DNA of 64,000 nucleotides, from NCBI RefSeq assembly GCF_001458395.1, contig NZ_CYSR01000009.1, positions 60,137 through 124,136 on the forward strand. Direction: 5' to 3'. Shown one piece after another: positions 8,871 to 17,263 of the stretch. Source of the stretch: Leisingera aquaemixtae (GTDB lineage Bacteria; Pseudomonadota; Alphaproteobacteria; Rhodobacterales; Rhodobacteraceae). A program made the position numbers and the translations under genes. The first letter of the stretch is position 1, and every line of letters begins with the position of its first letter. Under the pieces are notes generated by a model. That model searched no databases and was not told where the DNA came from. It saw only the letters and a program-made list of their open reading frames with translations.

Positions 8871-9654
8871 GCCTTACGGGCCAGTTTCCTGCCAGCGGGC
8901 AGGGCCAGAAAGCGGGCATGGGGCGCCGCTGGTGCTGATCCACGGGGTTGGCATGCAGTCGGCGGCCTGGGGGCCGCAGATTGAGGCGCTATCGGAAACC
9001 CATCAGGTGATCGCGCTGGACATGCCCGGCCACGGCGGCAGCGCATCGCTGCCGGAGGGCGCGGAGCTGCCGGACTATGTGGCGTGGCTGCATGAGGTGC
9101 TGACGGCGCTGGATCTGGGGCCGGTTTCCCTGGCGGGGCATTCGATGGGCGCGCTGATTGCCGACGGCTATGCGGTCTGTCATCCTGAGAACGTGGCCCG
9201 CGTGGCGCTGCTGAACGGGGTGTTCCGCCGTTCAGCCGGGGCACGGGCTGCGGTGGAGGCGCGCGCCGCCGAAATCCGCGCGGGCAGCTTTGATCTGGAA
9301 ACGCCGCTGGCGCGCTGGTTCGGGGAAAGCGCCGCAGACCAAGCGGCGCGGGCGAAAGTTGCCGGATGGCTGTCGGCTGTGAACCTTGCAGGCTACGCGG
9401 CCGCTTACACTGCCTTTGCCCGCGGCGACAGCACCTATGCGGACGGCTTCGGCGGCATCCGCTGCCCGCTCCTGGCGCTGACCGGCGATGGCGACCCGAA
9501 CTCAACGCCGGAAATGGCTGAGGCGATGGCAAGGGCCGCGCCGCGGGGCAGGGCGGTTGTCATCGAAGGCCACCGGCATATGGTGAACCTGACCGCGCCC
9601 CCAGAAGTCAACGCCGCCCTGCGGGACTGGCTGAACGAGGAGGAGCCGTCATGA
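8842..9654 (+). CDS. Alpha/beta-hydrolase fold protein (RutD/esterase-like)
   Basis: Cytoplasmic alpha/beta hydrolase of 270 aa. It shows the oxyanion motif LIHGVGMQSAAW, nucleophile elbow GHSMG (Ser), the acid-bearing strand LLALTGDGDPNSTPEMA and the catalytic His in GHRHMVNL. AAGGA lies 8 bases before the ATG, so the 29-base overlap with the upstream AmaS gene is probably genuine. Its end overlaps the flavin reductase by 4 bases. In the Rut pyrimidine pathway an equivalent hydrolase (RutD) accompanies a luciferase-like monooxygenase and flavin reductase; a similar job on an aminoacrylate, ester or enol-lactone product is plausible but inferred. Confidence 0.9.
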   Translation: MTPTTLPLSEPYGPVSCQRAGPESGHGAPLVLIHGVGMQSAAWGPQIEALSETHQVIALDMPGHGGSASLPEGAELPDYVAWLHEVLTALDLGPVSLAGHSMGALIADGYAVCHPENVARVALLNGVFRRSAGARAAVEARAAEIRAGSFDLETPLARWFGESAADQAARAKVAGWLSAVNLAGYAAAYTAFARGDSTYADGFGGIRCPLLALTGDGDPNSTPEMAEAMARAAPRGRAVVIEGHRHMVNLTAPPEVNAALRDWLNEEEPS

Positions 9655-10577
9655 GCGACCTTGACCCGAGATCCTTACGCAATGCCTTTGGCACCTTCAT
9701 GACCGGCGTCACGGTGGTGACAGCGCATGATCCGGACGGAAACCCCATCGGCTTCACCGCCAACTCCTTCACCTCTGTCTCGCTGGACCCGCCGCTGGTG
9801 CTGGTCTGCATCGCCAATTCCTCCAGCAACTACGCCGCGTTTGAACAGGCCGCAGGCTTTGCCGTCAATGTGCTGGCGGAGGATCAGAAGGATGTCTCCA
9901 ACACCTTCGCCCGCCCCGTCGAGGACCGCTTTGCTGCCGTGAACTGGCAAAAGGGACCGCAGGGCAGCCCGGTGTTCGCGGGCGTTTCCGCCTGGTTCGA
10001 CTGTTCCATGCACAACCGGGTCGAGGCGGGCGACCATCTGATCCTGATCGGCCGGGTCGAGGCGTTTGAGACCTCGCCCGCGCCGGGGCTGGGATACGCC
10101 CGAGGCGCCTATGTGACGGCGGCGGCGGAGGCGGAGGCGCTGAGCCAGGGGGCCAAGCTCATTGTCTCGGCCTTGATCGAGCATGAGGGCAAGGTGCTGC
10201 TTATGGGCAACGGCCAGGGCAAGCTGACGCTGCCGGAAACCCGGGTGGGCAAGGAGGGCGCCTCCGCCGCGCTCGCCCGGCTGATCGCGGAGACCGGCGT
10301 CGCGGCGGAGCCGGGGTTCATCTATTCCGTCTTCGAAGACAAGGCGCGCGAACATCAGCACATCTCGTTCCTGTGCCAGTCGGCCGGCGGCACACCGGCC
10401 AAGGGTGTTTTCACGGCCCTGACCCAATCCACGCTGATGGACATCGCCGATGCGGCGGTCTGCACCATGCTGGAGCGGTTTGCCAGTGAAAGCCGGATGG
10501 GCAATTTCGGAGTGTATTACGGCAATCAGACCAGCGGGCAGGTTCGGCCCGTTGCCACAGGGAGCAAGGGCGCATGA
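9651..10577 (+). CDS. Flavin reductase fused to a degenerate Nudix-like domain
   Basis: A 308-residue fusion. Residues 1-155 are an FMN-binding flavin reductase domain of the HpaC/RutF type (NAFGTFMTGVTVVTA, GFTANSFTSVSLDPPLVLVCI, GDHLILIGRVEAF), which would supply reduced FMN to the adjacent monooxygenase. Residues 168-300 resemble a Nudix fold (SALIEHEGKVLLMGNGQGKLTLPE), but the Nudix box is broken: RLIAETG replaces RExxEExG. Usual single-domain flavin reductases are about 160-180 aa, so the tail is extra. The added domain may sense or bind a nucleotide rather than hydrolyse it (inference). ATGA overlaps join it to both neighbours. Confidence 0.88.
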   Translation: MSDLDPRSLRNAFGTFMTGVTVVTAHDPDGNPIGFTANSFTSVSLDPPLVLVCIANSSSNYAAFEQAAGFAVNVLAEDQKDVSNTFARPVEDRFAAVNWQKGPQGSPVFAGVSAWFDCSMHNRVEAGDHLILIGRVEAFETSPAPGLGYARGAYVTAAAEAEALSQGAKLIVSALIEHEGKVLLMGNGQGKLTLPETRVGKEGASAALARLIAETGVAAEPGFIYSVFEDKAREHQHISFLCQSAGGTPAKGVFTALTQSTLMDIADAAVCTMLERFASESRMGNFGVYYGNQTSGQVRPVATGSKGA

Positions 10578-11611
10578 AGTTTTCCCTCTTTGCGCATATG
10601 GAGCGGATCTCTGAAGGAGAGGATCAGAAGCAGCTGTATGACGAGTTCATCCAGCTGTGCAAAATCGCCGATGACGGCGGTATGCACGCGGTCTGGACGG
10701 GTGAGCATCACGGGATGAATTTCACCATCTCGCCGAACCCGTTCCTGAACCTCATTGACGTGGCGCGCCACACCCGGAACGTGCGGCTGGGGACGGGGAC
10801 GGTGATTGCGCCGTTCTGGCATCCGATCCGGCTGGCGGGCGAGGCGGCGATGACCGACATCATCACCAATGGCCGCCTGGATCTGGGCATCGCGCGCGGC
10901 GCCTATTCGTTCGAATACGAGCGGATGATGCCCGGCATGGACGCCTGGGAGGCGGGCCAGCGGATGCGGGAGCTGATCCCGGCGGTGCAGGGCCTGTGGC
11001 AGGGCGATTACGCGCAGGAGGGGGAGTTTCACGCCTTCCCCAAGACGCCCTCTTCGCCCAAGCCGCTGCAGGAAAACGGCCCGCCGGTCTGGGTGGCGGC
11101 GCGCGATCCGAACAGCCACGAATTCGCAGTGGCCAATGGCTGCAACGTGCAGGTGACACCGTTGTGGAAAGGCGATGCGGAAATCGCCGACCTGATGGGA
11201 AAGTTCAACGACGCCTGCGCCAAGCATAGTGACGTGCCGCGGCCCAGGATCATGCTGTTGCAGCACACCTATGTGGCGGACAGCGCCGCGGACGTGAAAC
11301 GCGGGGCGGAGGAGCTCAACCGCTTCTACTGTTACTTCGGGGCGTGGTTCATGAACCAGCGGGACGTGTCGCAGGGCCTGATCGACCCGCTTTCAGATGA
11401 GGAAATCGCAGCCCATCCGTTCTACTCGCCCGAGGCGATGGAGCGCGATCTGGTGATCGGCGAACCGGCGGCGGTGATCGAGCGGCTGAAGAAATACGAG
11501 GCGCTGGGGTATGACGAATATTCGTTCTGGATCGACTCCAGCATGAGCTTCGAGCGCAAGAAAGCCTCGCTTGAGCGGTTCATCGCGCAAGTGATGCCAG
11601 CGTTTCAGTAA
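10574..11611 (+). CDS. Luciferase-like (LLM) flavin-dependent monooxygenase
   Basis: Bacterial-luciferase-family TIM-barrel monooxygenase of 345 aa. Typical parts are HAVWTGEHHGMNF, LGTGTVIAPFWHPIRLAGEAAMTDIITNGRLDLGIARG and the C-terminal GEPAAVIERLKKYEALGYDEYSFWIDSSMS. It should use reduced FMN from the fused reductase encoded immediately upstream (4-nt overlap) and oxygen to oxidise an organic substrate. It resembles RutA/alkanal-type monooxygenases in family and context, but it is not close enough by eye to name a substrate. It is cytoplasmic and soluble. Confidence 0.92.
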   Translation: MKFSLFAHMERISEGEDQKQLYDEFIQLCKIADDGGMHAVWTGEHHGMNFTISPNPFLNLIDVARHTRNVRLGTGTVIAPFWHPIRLAGEAAMTDIITNGRLDLGIARGAYSFEYERMMPGMDAWEAGQRMRELIPAVQGLWQGDYAQEGEFHAFPKTPSSPKPLQENGPPVWVAARDPNSHEFAVANGCNVQVTPLWKGDAEIADLMGKFNDACAKHSDVPRPRIMLLQHTYVADSAADVKRGAEELNRFYCYFGAWFMNQRDVSQGLIDPLSDEEIAAHPFYSPEAMERDLVIGEPAAVIERLKKYEALGYDEYSFWIDSSMSFERKKASLERFIAQVMPAFQ

Positions 11612-11622
11612 GGGAGCGGCAG

Positions 11623-13086
11623 ATGCAGACCTTCCAGCAGTATATTGGCGGGGCGTTTGAGGACGCAGGCGAGACCTTTGCCAGCCTCGATCCGGCCACC
11701 GGCAAAGCCTGGGCGCGGATGCCAAGCGCATCGGCGGCGGATGTGGACCGGGCGGTTCGGGCCGCAGAGACTGCATTCTTCTCACCCGAGTGGGCGGGCA
11801 TGAGTGCCACCCAGCGCGGCAAGCTCCTGCTGCGGTTGGCGGATCTGGTGGCGGAAAACGCGCCCCGGCTGGCGGAGCTGGAAACACGCGACACCGGCAA
11901 GATCATCCGCGAAACCTCGGCCCAGATCGCCTATGTGGCGGACTACTACCGCTATTACGCAGGCCTTGCCGACAAGATCGAGGGCGCGCATCTGCCGATT
12001 GATAAACCCGACATGGAGGTCTGGCTGCGGCGCGAGCCGGTGGGGGTGGTGGCCGCCATCGTGCCGTGGAATTCGCAGCTGTTCCTGTCTGCCGTCAAAA
12101 TCGGCCCGGCGCTGGCGGCGGGCTGCACGGTGGTCCTGAAGGCGTCGGAGGACGGCCCGGCGCCGATGCTGGAATTTGCTCGGATCTTTGATCAGGCGGG
12201 CTTTCCGCCCGGCGTGCTGAACGTGATCACCGGCGGGCCGGAGGCGGGGGCGGCGCTGACCAGCCACGCATCGGTCGCGCATGTGGCCTTCACCGGCGGG
12301 CCGGACACCGCGCGCCATATCGTGCGCAATTCGGCGGAAAACCTCGCCTCCACCTCCTTGGAGCTGGGCGGCAAGTCGCCGTTTATCGTGTTTGACGACG
12401 CCGATCTGGAAAGCGCGGTCAATGCGCAGGTGTCGGGGATCTTTGCCGCCACCGGGCAAAGCTGCGTAGCCGGATCGCGGCTGGTGATCCAGAGGGGCAT
12501 CAAGGATGCGTTTCTGAAGCGGCTGAAGGAAAAGGCCGAGGCGGTGGTGATCGGCGCGCCGGATGACATGGCGACTGAAGTGGGGCCGCTTTGTACCCTC
12601 AAACAGCGCGGCCATGCGCTGCGGCTGATCGCGGCGTCGGTCGAGGCGGGTGCGAAGCTGATCACTGGCGGCACCGTGCCGGAGGGGGAGGGGTTCTACT
12701 TCCCGCCCACGGTGCTGGACTGCTCGGAGGCGCCGGGGGCGCCCTGCCTCAGCACCGAATTTTTTGGCCCCGTCCTGTCTGTTGTGGCGTTCGGGACCGA
12801 AGCGGAAGCGGTGGAGATTGCCAACAGCACCGCCTTCGGCCTCGCCTCGGGCGTGTTCACTCAGAACCTGACCCGGGCGCACCGGATGATCCGGGGCATC
12901 CGGGCGGGGATTGTCTGGGTCAACACCTACCGCGCGGTCAGCCCGGTTGCGCCCTTTGGCGGCCACGGGCTGTCCGGTCACGGGCGCGAGGGCGGGCTGC
13001 AGGCGGCGCTGGATTACACCAGGGTGAAGACGGTCTGGCTGCGCACCAGCGACGATCCTGTCCCCGATCCCTTTGTGATGCGCTGA
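11623..13086 (+). CDS. NAD(P)-dependent aldehyde dehydrogenase
   Basis: ALDH-superfamily enzyme of 487 aa oxidising an aldehyde to the acid. Catalytic features are the cofactor strand PWNSQLFLSAVKIGPALAAGCTVVLKASE, the general base Glu in LELGGKSP and the nucleophilic Cys in GQSCVAGSR. It begins 11 bases after the monooxygenase stop, with GGGAG as ribosome site, and is the last gene of the AmaS-led operon. It probably oxidises the aldehyde released by monooxygenase or hydrolase action. Substrate unknown; the closest general class is the betaine/gamma-aminobutyraldehyde-type ALDHs. Confidence 0.94.
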   Translation: MQTFQQYIGGAFEDAGETFASLDPATGKAWARMPSASAADVDRAVRAAETAFFSPEWAGMSATQRGKLLLRLADLVAENAPRLAELETRDTGKIIRETSAQIAYVADYYRYYAGLADKIEGAHLPIDKPDMEVWLRREPVGVVAAIVPWNSQLFLSAVKIGPALAAGCTVVLKASEDGPAPMLEFARIFDQAGFPPGVLNVITGGPEAGAALTSHASVAHVAFTGGPDTARHIVRNSAENLASTSLELGGKSPFIVFDDADLESAVNAQVSGIFAATGQSCVAGSRLVIQRGIKDAFLKRLKEKAEAVVIGAPDDMATEVGPLCTLKQRGHALRLIAASVEAGAKLITGGTVPEGEGFYFPPTVLDCSEAPGAPCLSTEFFGPVLSVVAFGTEAEAVEIANSTAFGLASGVFTQNLTRAHRMIRGIRAGIVWVNTYRAVSPVAPFGGHGLSGHGREGGLQAALDYTRVKTVWLRTSDDPVPDPFVMR

Positions 13087-13276
13087 CGGCCGCGCGCTGG
13101 GGCGGGCTGTGCCGCGGATGTCCCGCAAGGCCCTGAAAGCAGGGAAAACTCCTTGCTTAGCCTAAAGCGAAGCGGCGGTTCGCCATGCAATTCTTTGCCT
13201 TGGCCCGGCGTTGTGGAAATGCTGCCGGGACAGCGCAGCAGGGCAGCAGCCTGCGCAGGATTGCAGGGGGATGGAT

Positions 13277-14551
13277 ATGGCGGCAGAAACGGTTGACACG
13301 CTGGTGGTTGGCGCAGGCCAGGCGGGCATCGCCATGAGCGAGCATCTGAGCCGTAACGGCGTGCCGCATCTGGTGCTGGAAAAGAACCGCGTCGCCGAGG
13401 CCTGGCGGACCGGCCGCTGGGATTCCCTGGTCGCCAACGGACCGGCTTGGCATGACCGCTTTCCCAATCTCGAATTCACCGGCACCGGCCCGGAGGTTTT
13501 TGCGGGCAAGGACCGGGTGGCGGAGTATTTCGCCGAATATGCCGCGCGCATCAGCGCGCCGGTCCGCACCGGGGTGGAGGTGCTGAAGGCAGAACGCCTC
13601 GACGGCTGCGGCAGGTTCCGGGTGGAAACCTCGGACGGGGTGATCGAGGCGCAGCGCATCGTCGCCGCCACTGGCGCCTTTCAGCATCCGGTGATCCCGC
13701 CGCTGGTGCCGGACGGGGCCGGCGTGCATCAGCTGCATTCCTTCCACTACCGCAACCCCGGGCAGCTGCCGGACGGCGCGGTGCTGGTGGTGGGGGCGGG
13801 TTCCTCCGGCGCGCAGATCGCCGATGAGCTGAACCGCGCGGGCCGCAAGGTCTATCTGTCGGTGGGGCCGCACGACCGGCCGCCGCGTCGGTACCGCGGC
13901 CGCGATTATGTCTGGTGGCTGGGAGTGCTGGGCCTGTGGGACGCGGCAGCGCAGGAGCCGGGCAGGCAGCATGTGACGATCTCCGTCAGCGGCGCCTATG
14001 GCGGCCGGACGATGGATTTCCGCCGTCTGGCGGGCGAGGGCGTGACCCTCTTGGGGATGGCCGAAGCCTTTGAGGGCGGGGTGCTGGCTTTTGCGGGCGA
14101 CCTGCAGCAGAACATCGCCAATGGCGATGCCGATTACCTGAAGATCCTCGACCTCGCCGACGCCTATGCGGCGCGCAACGGCCTTGATCTGCCGGAGGAG
14201 CCGCAGGCGCGCGAGCCCTTCCCCGATCCGGAGTGCCTGACCCGCCCGCTGCGCACGCTGGACCTGGAGGCGCAGGGCATCACCACTATTCTTTGGGCGA
14301 CCGGCTTCCGGCAGGATTTCAGCTGGCTGAAGGCGGATGCGTTCGACGATCAGGGCCGCCCGCAGCACCAGCGCGGGGTGTCGCGCGCGCCGGGCGTCTA
14401 TTTTCTGGGCCTGCCCTGGCAGTCGCGGCGCGGCTCGACCTTTATCTGGGGTGTCTGGCATGATGCCAGCCATGTGGCGGACCAGATCGCCATCCAGCGC
14501 CACTATGAAAGCTACCGCGGCCCTGCCGGGTGCGGCGCGGAGCAGGCCTGA
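13277..14551 (+). CDS. FAD-dependent monooxygenase (CzcO/flavin-containing type)
   Basis: Two-dinucleotide-binding flavoprotein of about 424 aa. The N-terminal FAD motif VVGAGQAGIAMSEHL and internal NADPH motif VVGAGSSGAQIADEL are clear, and ATGF precedes the C-terminal part. The aromatic-rich WWLGVLGLWDAA region is seen in CzcO-type monooxygenases. A run GGGGG lies 6 bases before the ATG at 13277; an ATG at 13271 would sit directly on it, so 13277 is preferred. It follows the AmaS operon by 190 bases and precedes ridA on the same strand. It may carry out a second oxidation in the same catabolic route, but the substrate is unknown. Confidence 0.88.
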   Translation: MAAETVDTLVVGAGQAGIAMSEHLSRNGVPHLVLEKNRVAEAWRTGRWDSLVANGPAWHDRFPNLEFTGTGPEVFAGKDRVAEYFAEYAARISAPVRTGVEVLKAERLDGCGRFRVETSDGVIEAQRIVAATGAFQHPVIPPLVPDGAGVHQLHSFHYRNPGQLPDGAVLVVGAGSSGAQIADELNRAGRKVYLSVGPHDRPPRRYRGRDYVWWLGVLGLWDAAAQEPGRQHVTISVSGAYGGRTMDFRRLAGEGVTLLGMAEAFEGGVLAFAGDLQQNIANGDADYLKILDLADAYAARNGLDLPEEPQAREPFPDPECLTRPLRTLDLEAQGITTILWATGFRQDFSWLKADAFDDQGRPQHQRGVSRAPGVYFLGLPWQSRRGSTFIWGVWHDASHVADQIAIQRHYESYRGPAGCGAEQA

Positions 14552-14610
14552 GGGCGGATTGCGCCCCAGCCTCCCCAGCCGCCCGCCCGCCGTCATGACA
14601 GGAGAACACC

Positions 14611-15027
14611 ATGGCCCATACCCGCATCCGCAAGTTCAACACCCGGGACACCTACCCGGAACAGAACCTGGACAACGACCTGTGCCAGGCGGTTGTGACC
14701 TATGGAGGCAAGACCGTCTATCTGCGCGGCCAGTGCCCGCAGAACCTGGATGATGCGAAGAACATCGGCAGCCACGATCCGGCAGAGCAGACCCATAAGG
14801 TGATGCAGAACATCCGGCAGCTGATCGGGGAGGCCGGCGGCTCGATGGAGCATCTGGTGAAGGTCGTGGTCTATATCACCGACGTGCGCCACCGCGAGGC
14901 GGTCTACCGCACCATGGGCGAATACATCAAAGGGGTGTATCCGGTGAGCACCGGGCTGGTGGTGCAGGCGCTGGCGCGGCCCGAGTGGCTGGTGGAGATC
15001 GACGCCACGGCGGTGATCCCGGACTAA
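14611..15027 (+). CDS. RidA (YjgF/YER057c/UK114) family protein
   Basis: Cytoplasmic protein of 138 aa with the RidA pattern: KFNTRDTYPEQNLDNDLCQAVVTYGGKTVYLRGQCPQNLD, then GGSMEHLVKVVVYITDVRHREAVYRTMGEYIKGVYPVSTGLVVQALARPEWLVEIDATAVI. The Arg in LARPEWLVEI matches the position used by deaminating RidA members to bind the substrate carboxylate. RidA proteins hydrolyse reactive enamines/imines; RutC is the pyrimidine-pathway relative. The AGGAG site is well placed. It sits between the monooxygenase and DUF1028 genes, a common partnership for catabolic Rid proteins. Confidence 0.93.
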   Translation: MAHTRIRKFNTRDTYPEQNLDNDLCQAVVTYGGKTVYLRGQCPQNLDDAKNIGSHDPAEQTHKVMQNIRQLIGEAGGSMEHLVKVVVYITDVRHREAVYRTMGEYIKGVYPVSTGLVVQALARPEWLVEIDATAVIPD

Positions 15028-15040
15028 TCCGGAAGCGCGA

Positions 15041-15077
15041 AGGGGGCTGTCTGCCCCCTCTTGAGCCTTCGGCTCAA
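15041..15077 (+). terminator. Two tandem hairpins after ridA
   Basis: AGGGGGC / GCCCCCT with a 5-nt loop (15041-15059) is followed at once by TTGAGCC / GGCTCAA with a 3-nt loop (15061-15077). They lie 14 bases after the ridA stop and probably terminate or protect its transcript. There is no long T-tract. Confidence 0.65.
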
Positions 15078-15082
15078 TTCAC

Positions 15083-15113
15083 CCCCGAGGATATTTCCGG
15101 CCAGATGAAGAAC
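15083..15113 (+). repeat. Short intergenic repeat motif next to hairpins, copy A
   Basis: A CCCCGAGGATATTT...AGATGAAG motif directly follows the hairpins. A related motif (CCCCGGAGTATTT...AGATGAAA) occurs on the minus strand at 35065-35091, also next to a strong hairpin. This suggests a composite dispersed element. Confidence 0.55.
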
Positions 15114-15148
15114 GGATCATCGCCGGTGGCTGGTGAGGAGTAGGGACA

Positions 15149-15823
15149 ATGACATTTTCGCTTGTGGCGCGCTGTGCGGACAGCGGCATGTTCGGGGTGG
15201 CAATCGCGTCGTCGTCGCCAGCGGTGGCGGCGCGCTGTTCCTTTGCCCGGGCGGGCACCGGCGCGGCGGCCAGCCAGAACGTGACCGACCCCAGCCTCGG
15301 GCCCTTGGCGCTGGACCTGATGGAGCAGGGTTTGAGCGCGGCTGAGGCCCTGCAGGAAGTGCAGCGGCGCGGCAGCTTCATGGAATACCGGCAGGTGCTG
15401 GCGGTAGACCGCGCGGGCGGCACCGCCATTCATTCCGGGGTGAACGCGCTGGGGATCTGGGCGCAGGCAGAGGGCCGGGACGTGGCCTCGGGCGGCAATC
15501 TTTTGGCCAACGGCGGGGGGTGCCAGGCGATCGTGGAGAGGTTTCAGGCGGCTGAAGGGCATCTGGGCGGCCGGCTGGTGGCCGCCTTGCGCGCCGGGCT
15601 GGCGGCGGGCGGCGAGGCCGGGCCGGTGCATTCCGCGGGGCTGAAGCTGGTCGACAAGGTGAGCTGGCCGGTGGCCGACCTGCGCTGCGACTGGAGCGAG
15701 GACTGCCCGGTGGAGGCGGTCGCCGCCGCCTGGGAGATCTACAGGCCGCAGCTGGACGCCTATGTGCAGCGCGCCCTCGACCCGCGGGCGGCCCCGTCCT
15801 ACGGCGTGCCCGGCGACGAATGA
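15149..15823 (+). CDS. DUF1028 family protein (putative Ntn-hydrolase-like)
   Basis: Protein of 224 aa matching DUF1028: the N-terminus TFSLVARCADSGMFGVAIASSSPAVAARCSFARAGTGAAASQNVTDPSLG, then SGVNALGIWAQAEGRDVASGGNLLANG. The family is thought to share the N-terminal-nucleophile hydrolase fold, and the Thr directly after the initiator Met would be the candidate nucleophile (inference). GAGGAG lies 8 bases before the ATG. DUF1028 genes are often beside RidA and deacetylase genes, as here, pointing to amide or amine catabolism, but no reaction is established. Confidence 0.87.
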   Translation: MTFSLVARCADSGMFGVAIASSSPAVAARCSFARAGTGAAASQNVTDPSLGPLALDLMEQGLSAAEALQEVQRRGSFMEYRQVLAVDRAGGTAIHSGVNALGIWAQAEGRDVASGGNLLANGGGCQAIVERFQAAEGHLGGRLVAALRAGLAAGGEAGPVHSAGLKLVDKVSWPVADLRCDWSEDCPVEAVAAAWEIYRPQLDAYVQRALDPRAAPSYGVPGDE

Positions 15824-15956
15824 CCGTCAGCGGGGGCCGGAGCTGCGCGGGGGCGCGCGGCCCCTGTCCTTGCCCCTGCCGCAGACGTAGACTGCGCTGA
15901 TAACCGCCCGGATCAAGGATGCGCCCTGATCCGCCAAGCCCCGGGAGAGCCTGCCC

Positions 15957-16895
15957 TTGCCTGTCAGATACACGCTGCGCCAGCTGGAGTATTTCGCCGC
16001 CGTGGGGGAGGCGGGGTCAATCGCGCTGGCCTCGGAGAAGGTGAATGTGTCCTCGCCCTCGATCTCGGCGGCGATTGCGCAGCTGGAACAGGAATTCGGG
16101 GTGCCGCTGTTTGTCCGCCGCCACGCGCAGGGGCTAGCGCTGACCCAGGCGGGGCGGGTGATGCTGGCGCAGGCCCGCTGCGTGCTGCGCGAGGCCGCCC
16201 GCATGGCCGAAATCGCAGACGGCATCTGCGGCCAGGTGCGCGGGCCGCTGGCGGTCGGCTGCCTGCTGACCTTTGCCCAGGTGGTGCTGCCTGCGGTGCG
16301 GCGCAGCTTCGAGGACCGCTATGGCGATGTGACCGTGCGCCAGATCGAGCTGGATCAGGCGGCCATCTTCAGCGGCATCCGGCGGGCGGAGCTGGACATC
16401 GCGCTGACCTATGACCTGGATATTCCGGCCGATCTGCGCTTCATCCCGCTGGCGGAGCTGCCGCCCTATGCGCTGGCGGGCGAAGGCCATCCGCTGGCGG
16501 ATTTGCCGGAGGTCACGGTGGAGGCGCTCTGCGCGCATCCGATGGTGCTGCTGGATCTGCCGTTCAGCGCGGATTATTTCCTGTCGTTCTTCCAGCAGGC
16601 CGGGATCACGCTCAACGTGGCGGAGCGCACCCGCGACATGGCGGTGATGCGCAGCCTGGTGGCCAATGGCTATGGCTATTCGATTGCCAATATCCGCCCG
16701 GTCAACGACCGGTCGCCGGATGGCAAACCGCTGAGGTTCATCCCGCTGAAGGGGGATCTGCGCCCGATGCGGATGGGGCTGCTGATGGCGCCGGATGCGG
16801 AGCAGTCGAGCACCATCCGCGCCTTTGCCGCCCACTGCGCGGAGCGGGTGACGGACGGCGCGCTGCCGGGTCTGGCCGCGCCGCCGCCGCGATAG
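15957..16895 (+). CDS. LysR-family transcriptional regulator
   Basis: LysR-type regulator of 312 aa. The HTH is YTLRQLEYFAAVGEAGSIALASEKVNVSSPSISAAIAQLEQEFGVPLFVRRHAQGLALTQAG, followed by an effector-binding domain (GPLAVGCLLTFAQVVLPAVRRSFEDRYGDVTVRQIE). The start is a TTG with GGGAGAG 7-8 bases upstream. It lies 133 bases after the DUF1028 gene and 161 before dodecin, all on the same strand, so it could control either side. Nothing shows its effector. Confidence 0.92.
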   Translation: MPVRYTLRQLEYFAAVGEAGSIALASEKVNVSSPSISAAIAQLEQEFGVPLFVRRHAQGLALTQAGRVMLAQARCVLREAARMAEIADGICGQVRGPLAVGCLLTFAQVVLPAVRRSFEDRYGDVTVRQIELDQAAIFSGIRRAELDIALTYDLDIPADLRFIPLAELPPYALAGEGHPLADLPEVTVEALCAHPMVLLDLPFSADYFLSFFQQAGITLNVAERTRDMAVMRSLVANGYGYSIANIRPVNDRSPDGKPLRFIPLKGDLRPMRMGLLMAPDAEQSSTIRAFAAHCAERVTDGALPGLAAPPPR

Positions 16896-17056
16896 GCCGC
16901 AGCTCGGGGGGGCATCCCCGGGGCCTTTGAGGCGGAATGGCTGGACGCAGGCAGCAAATCCGTCACACTGGCTGGCGCTGAACGGGCCGGTACCGGCGGC
17001 GCGCCGCAGGTGCCGCGCGCCATTGCCGGGCTGGCCGCAGAGTGAGGAGAAACGTG

Positions 17057-17263
17057 ATGAGTGACGCAATTTACAAGACGGTTGACGTGGTGGGCAGCTC
17101 CGCCAGCAGCATCGAGGATGCGGTGAGCGGCGCGATTGCCCGGGCCGCCAAGACCATCGACCACATCAGCTGGTTCGAGGTCGGCGAGATCCGCGGCCAT
17201 GTCGAGGACGGCAAGGTCGCCCACTATCAGGTCGCGCTGAAGATCGGGTTCCGGCTTGACTGA
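17057..17263 (+). CDS. Dodecin family flavin-binding protein
   Basis: Small protein of 68 aa with the dodecin pattern IYKTVDVVGSSASSIEDAVSGAIARAAKTIDHISWFEVGEIRGHVEDGKVAHYQVALKIGFRLD. The Trp in SWFEV is the residue that stacks on flavins in bacterial dodecins. Dodecins form hollow dodecamers that store or buffer flavin, which fits a neighbourhood rich in flavoenzymes. The ATG at 17057 has GAGGAG 9 bases upstream. The last 8 bases overlap the following deacetylase frame. Confidence 0.93.
   Translation: MSDAIYKTVDVVGSSASSIEDAVSGAIARAAKTIDHISWFEVGEIRGHVEDGKVAHYQVALKIGFRLD

Noticed and set aside
10574..11611. Naming the LLM monooxygenase RutA
   Set aside because: RutB, a RutE nitroreductase and the uracil permease are missing; AmaS and ALDH are present instead. 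Only a family-level call is justified.
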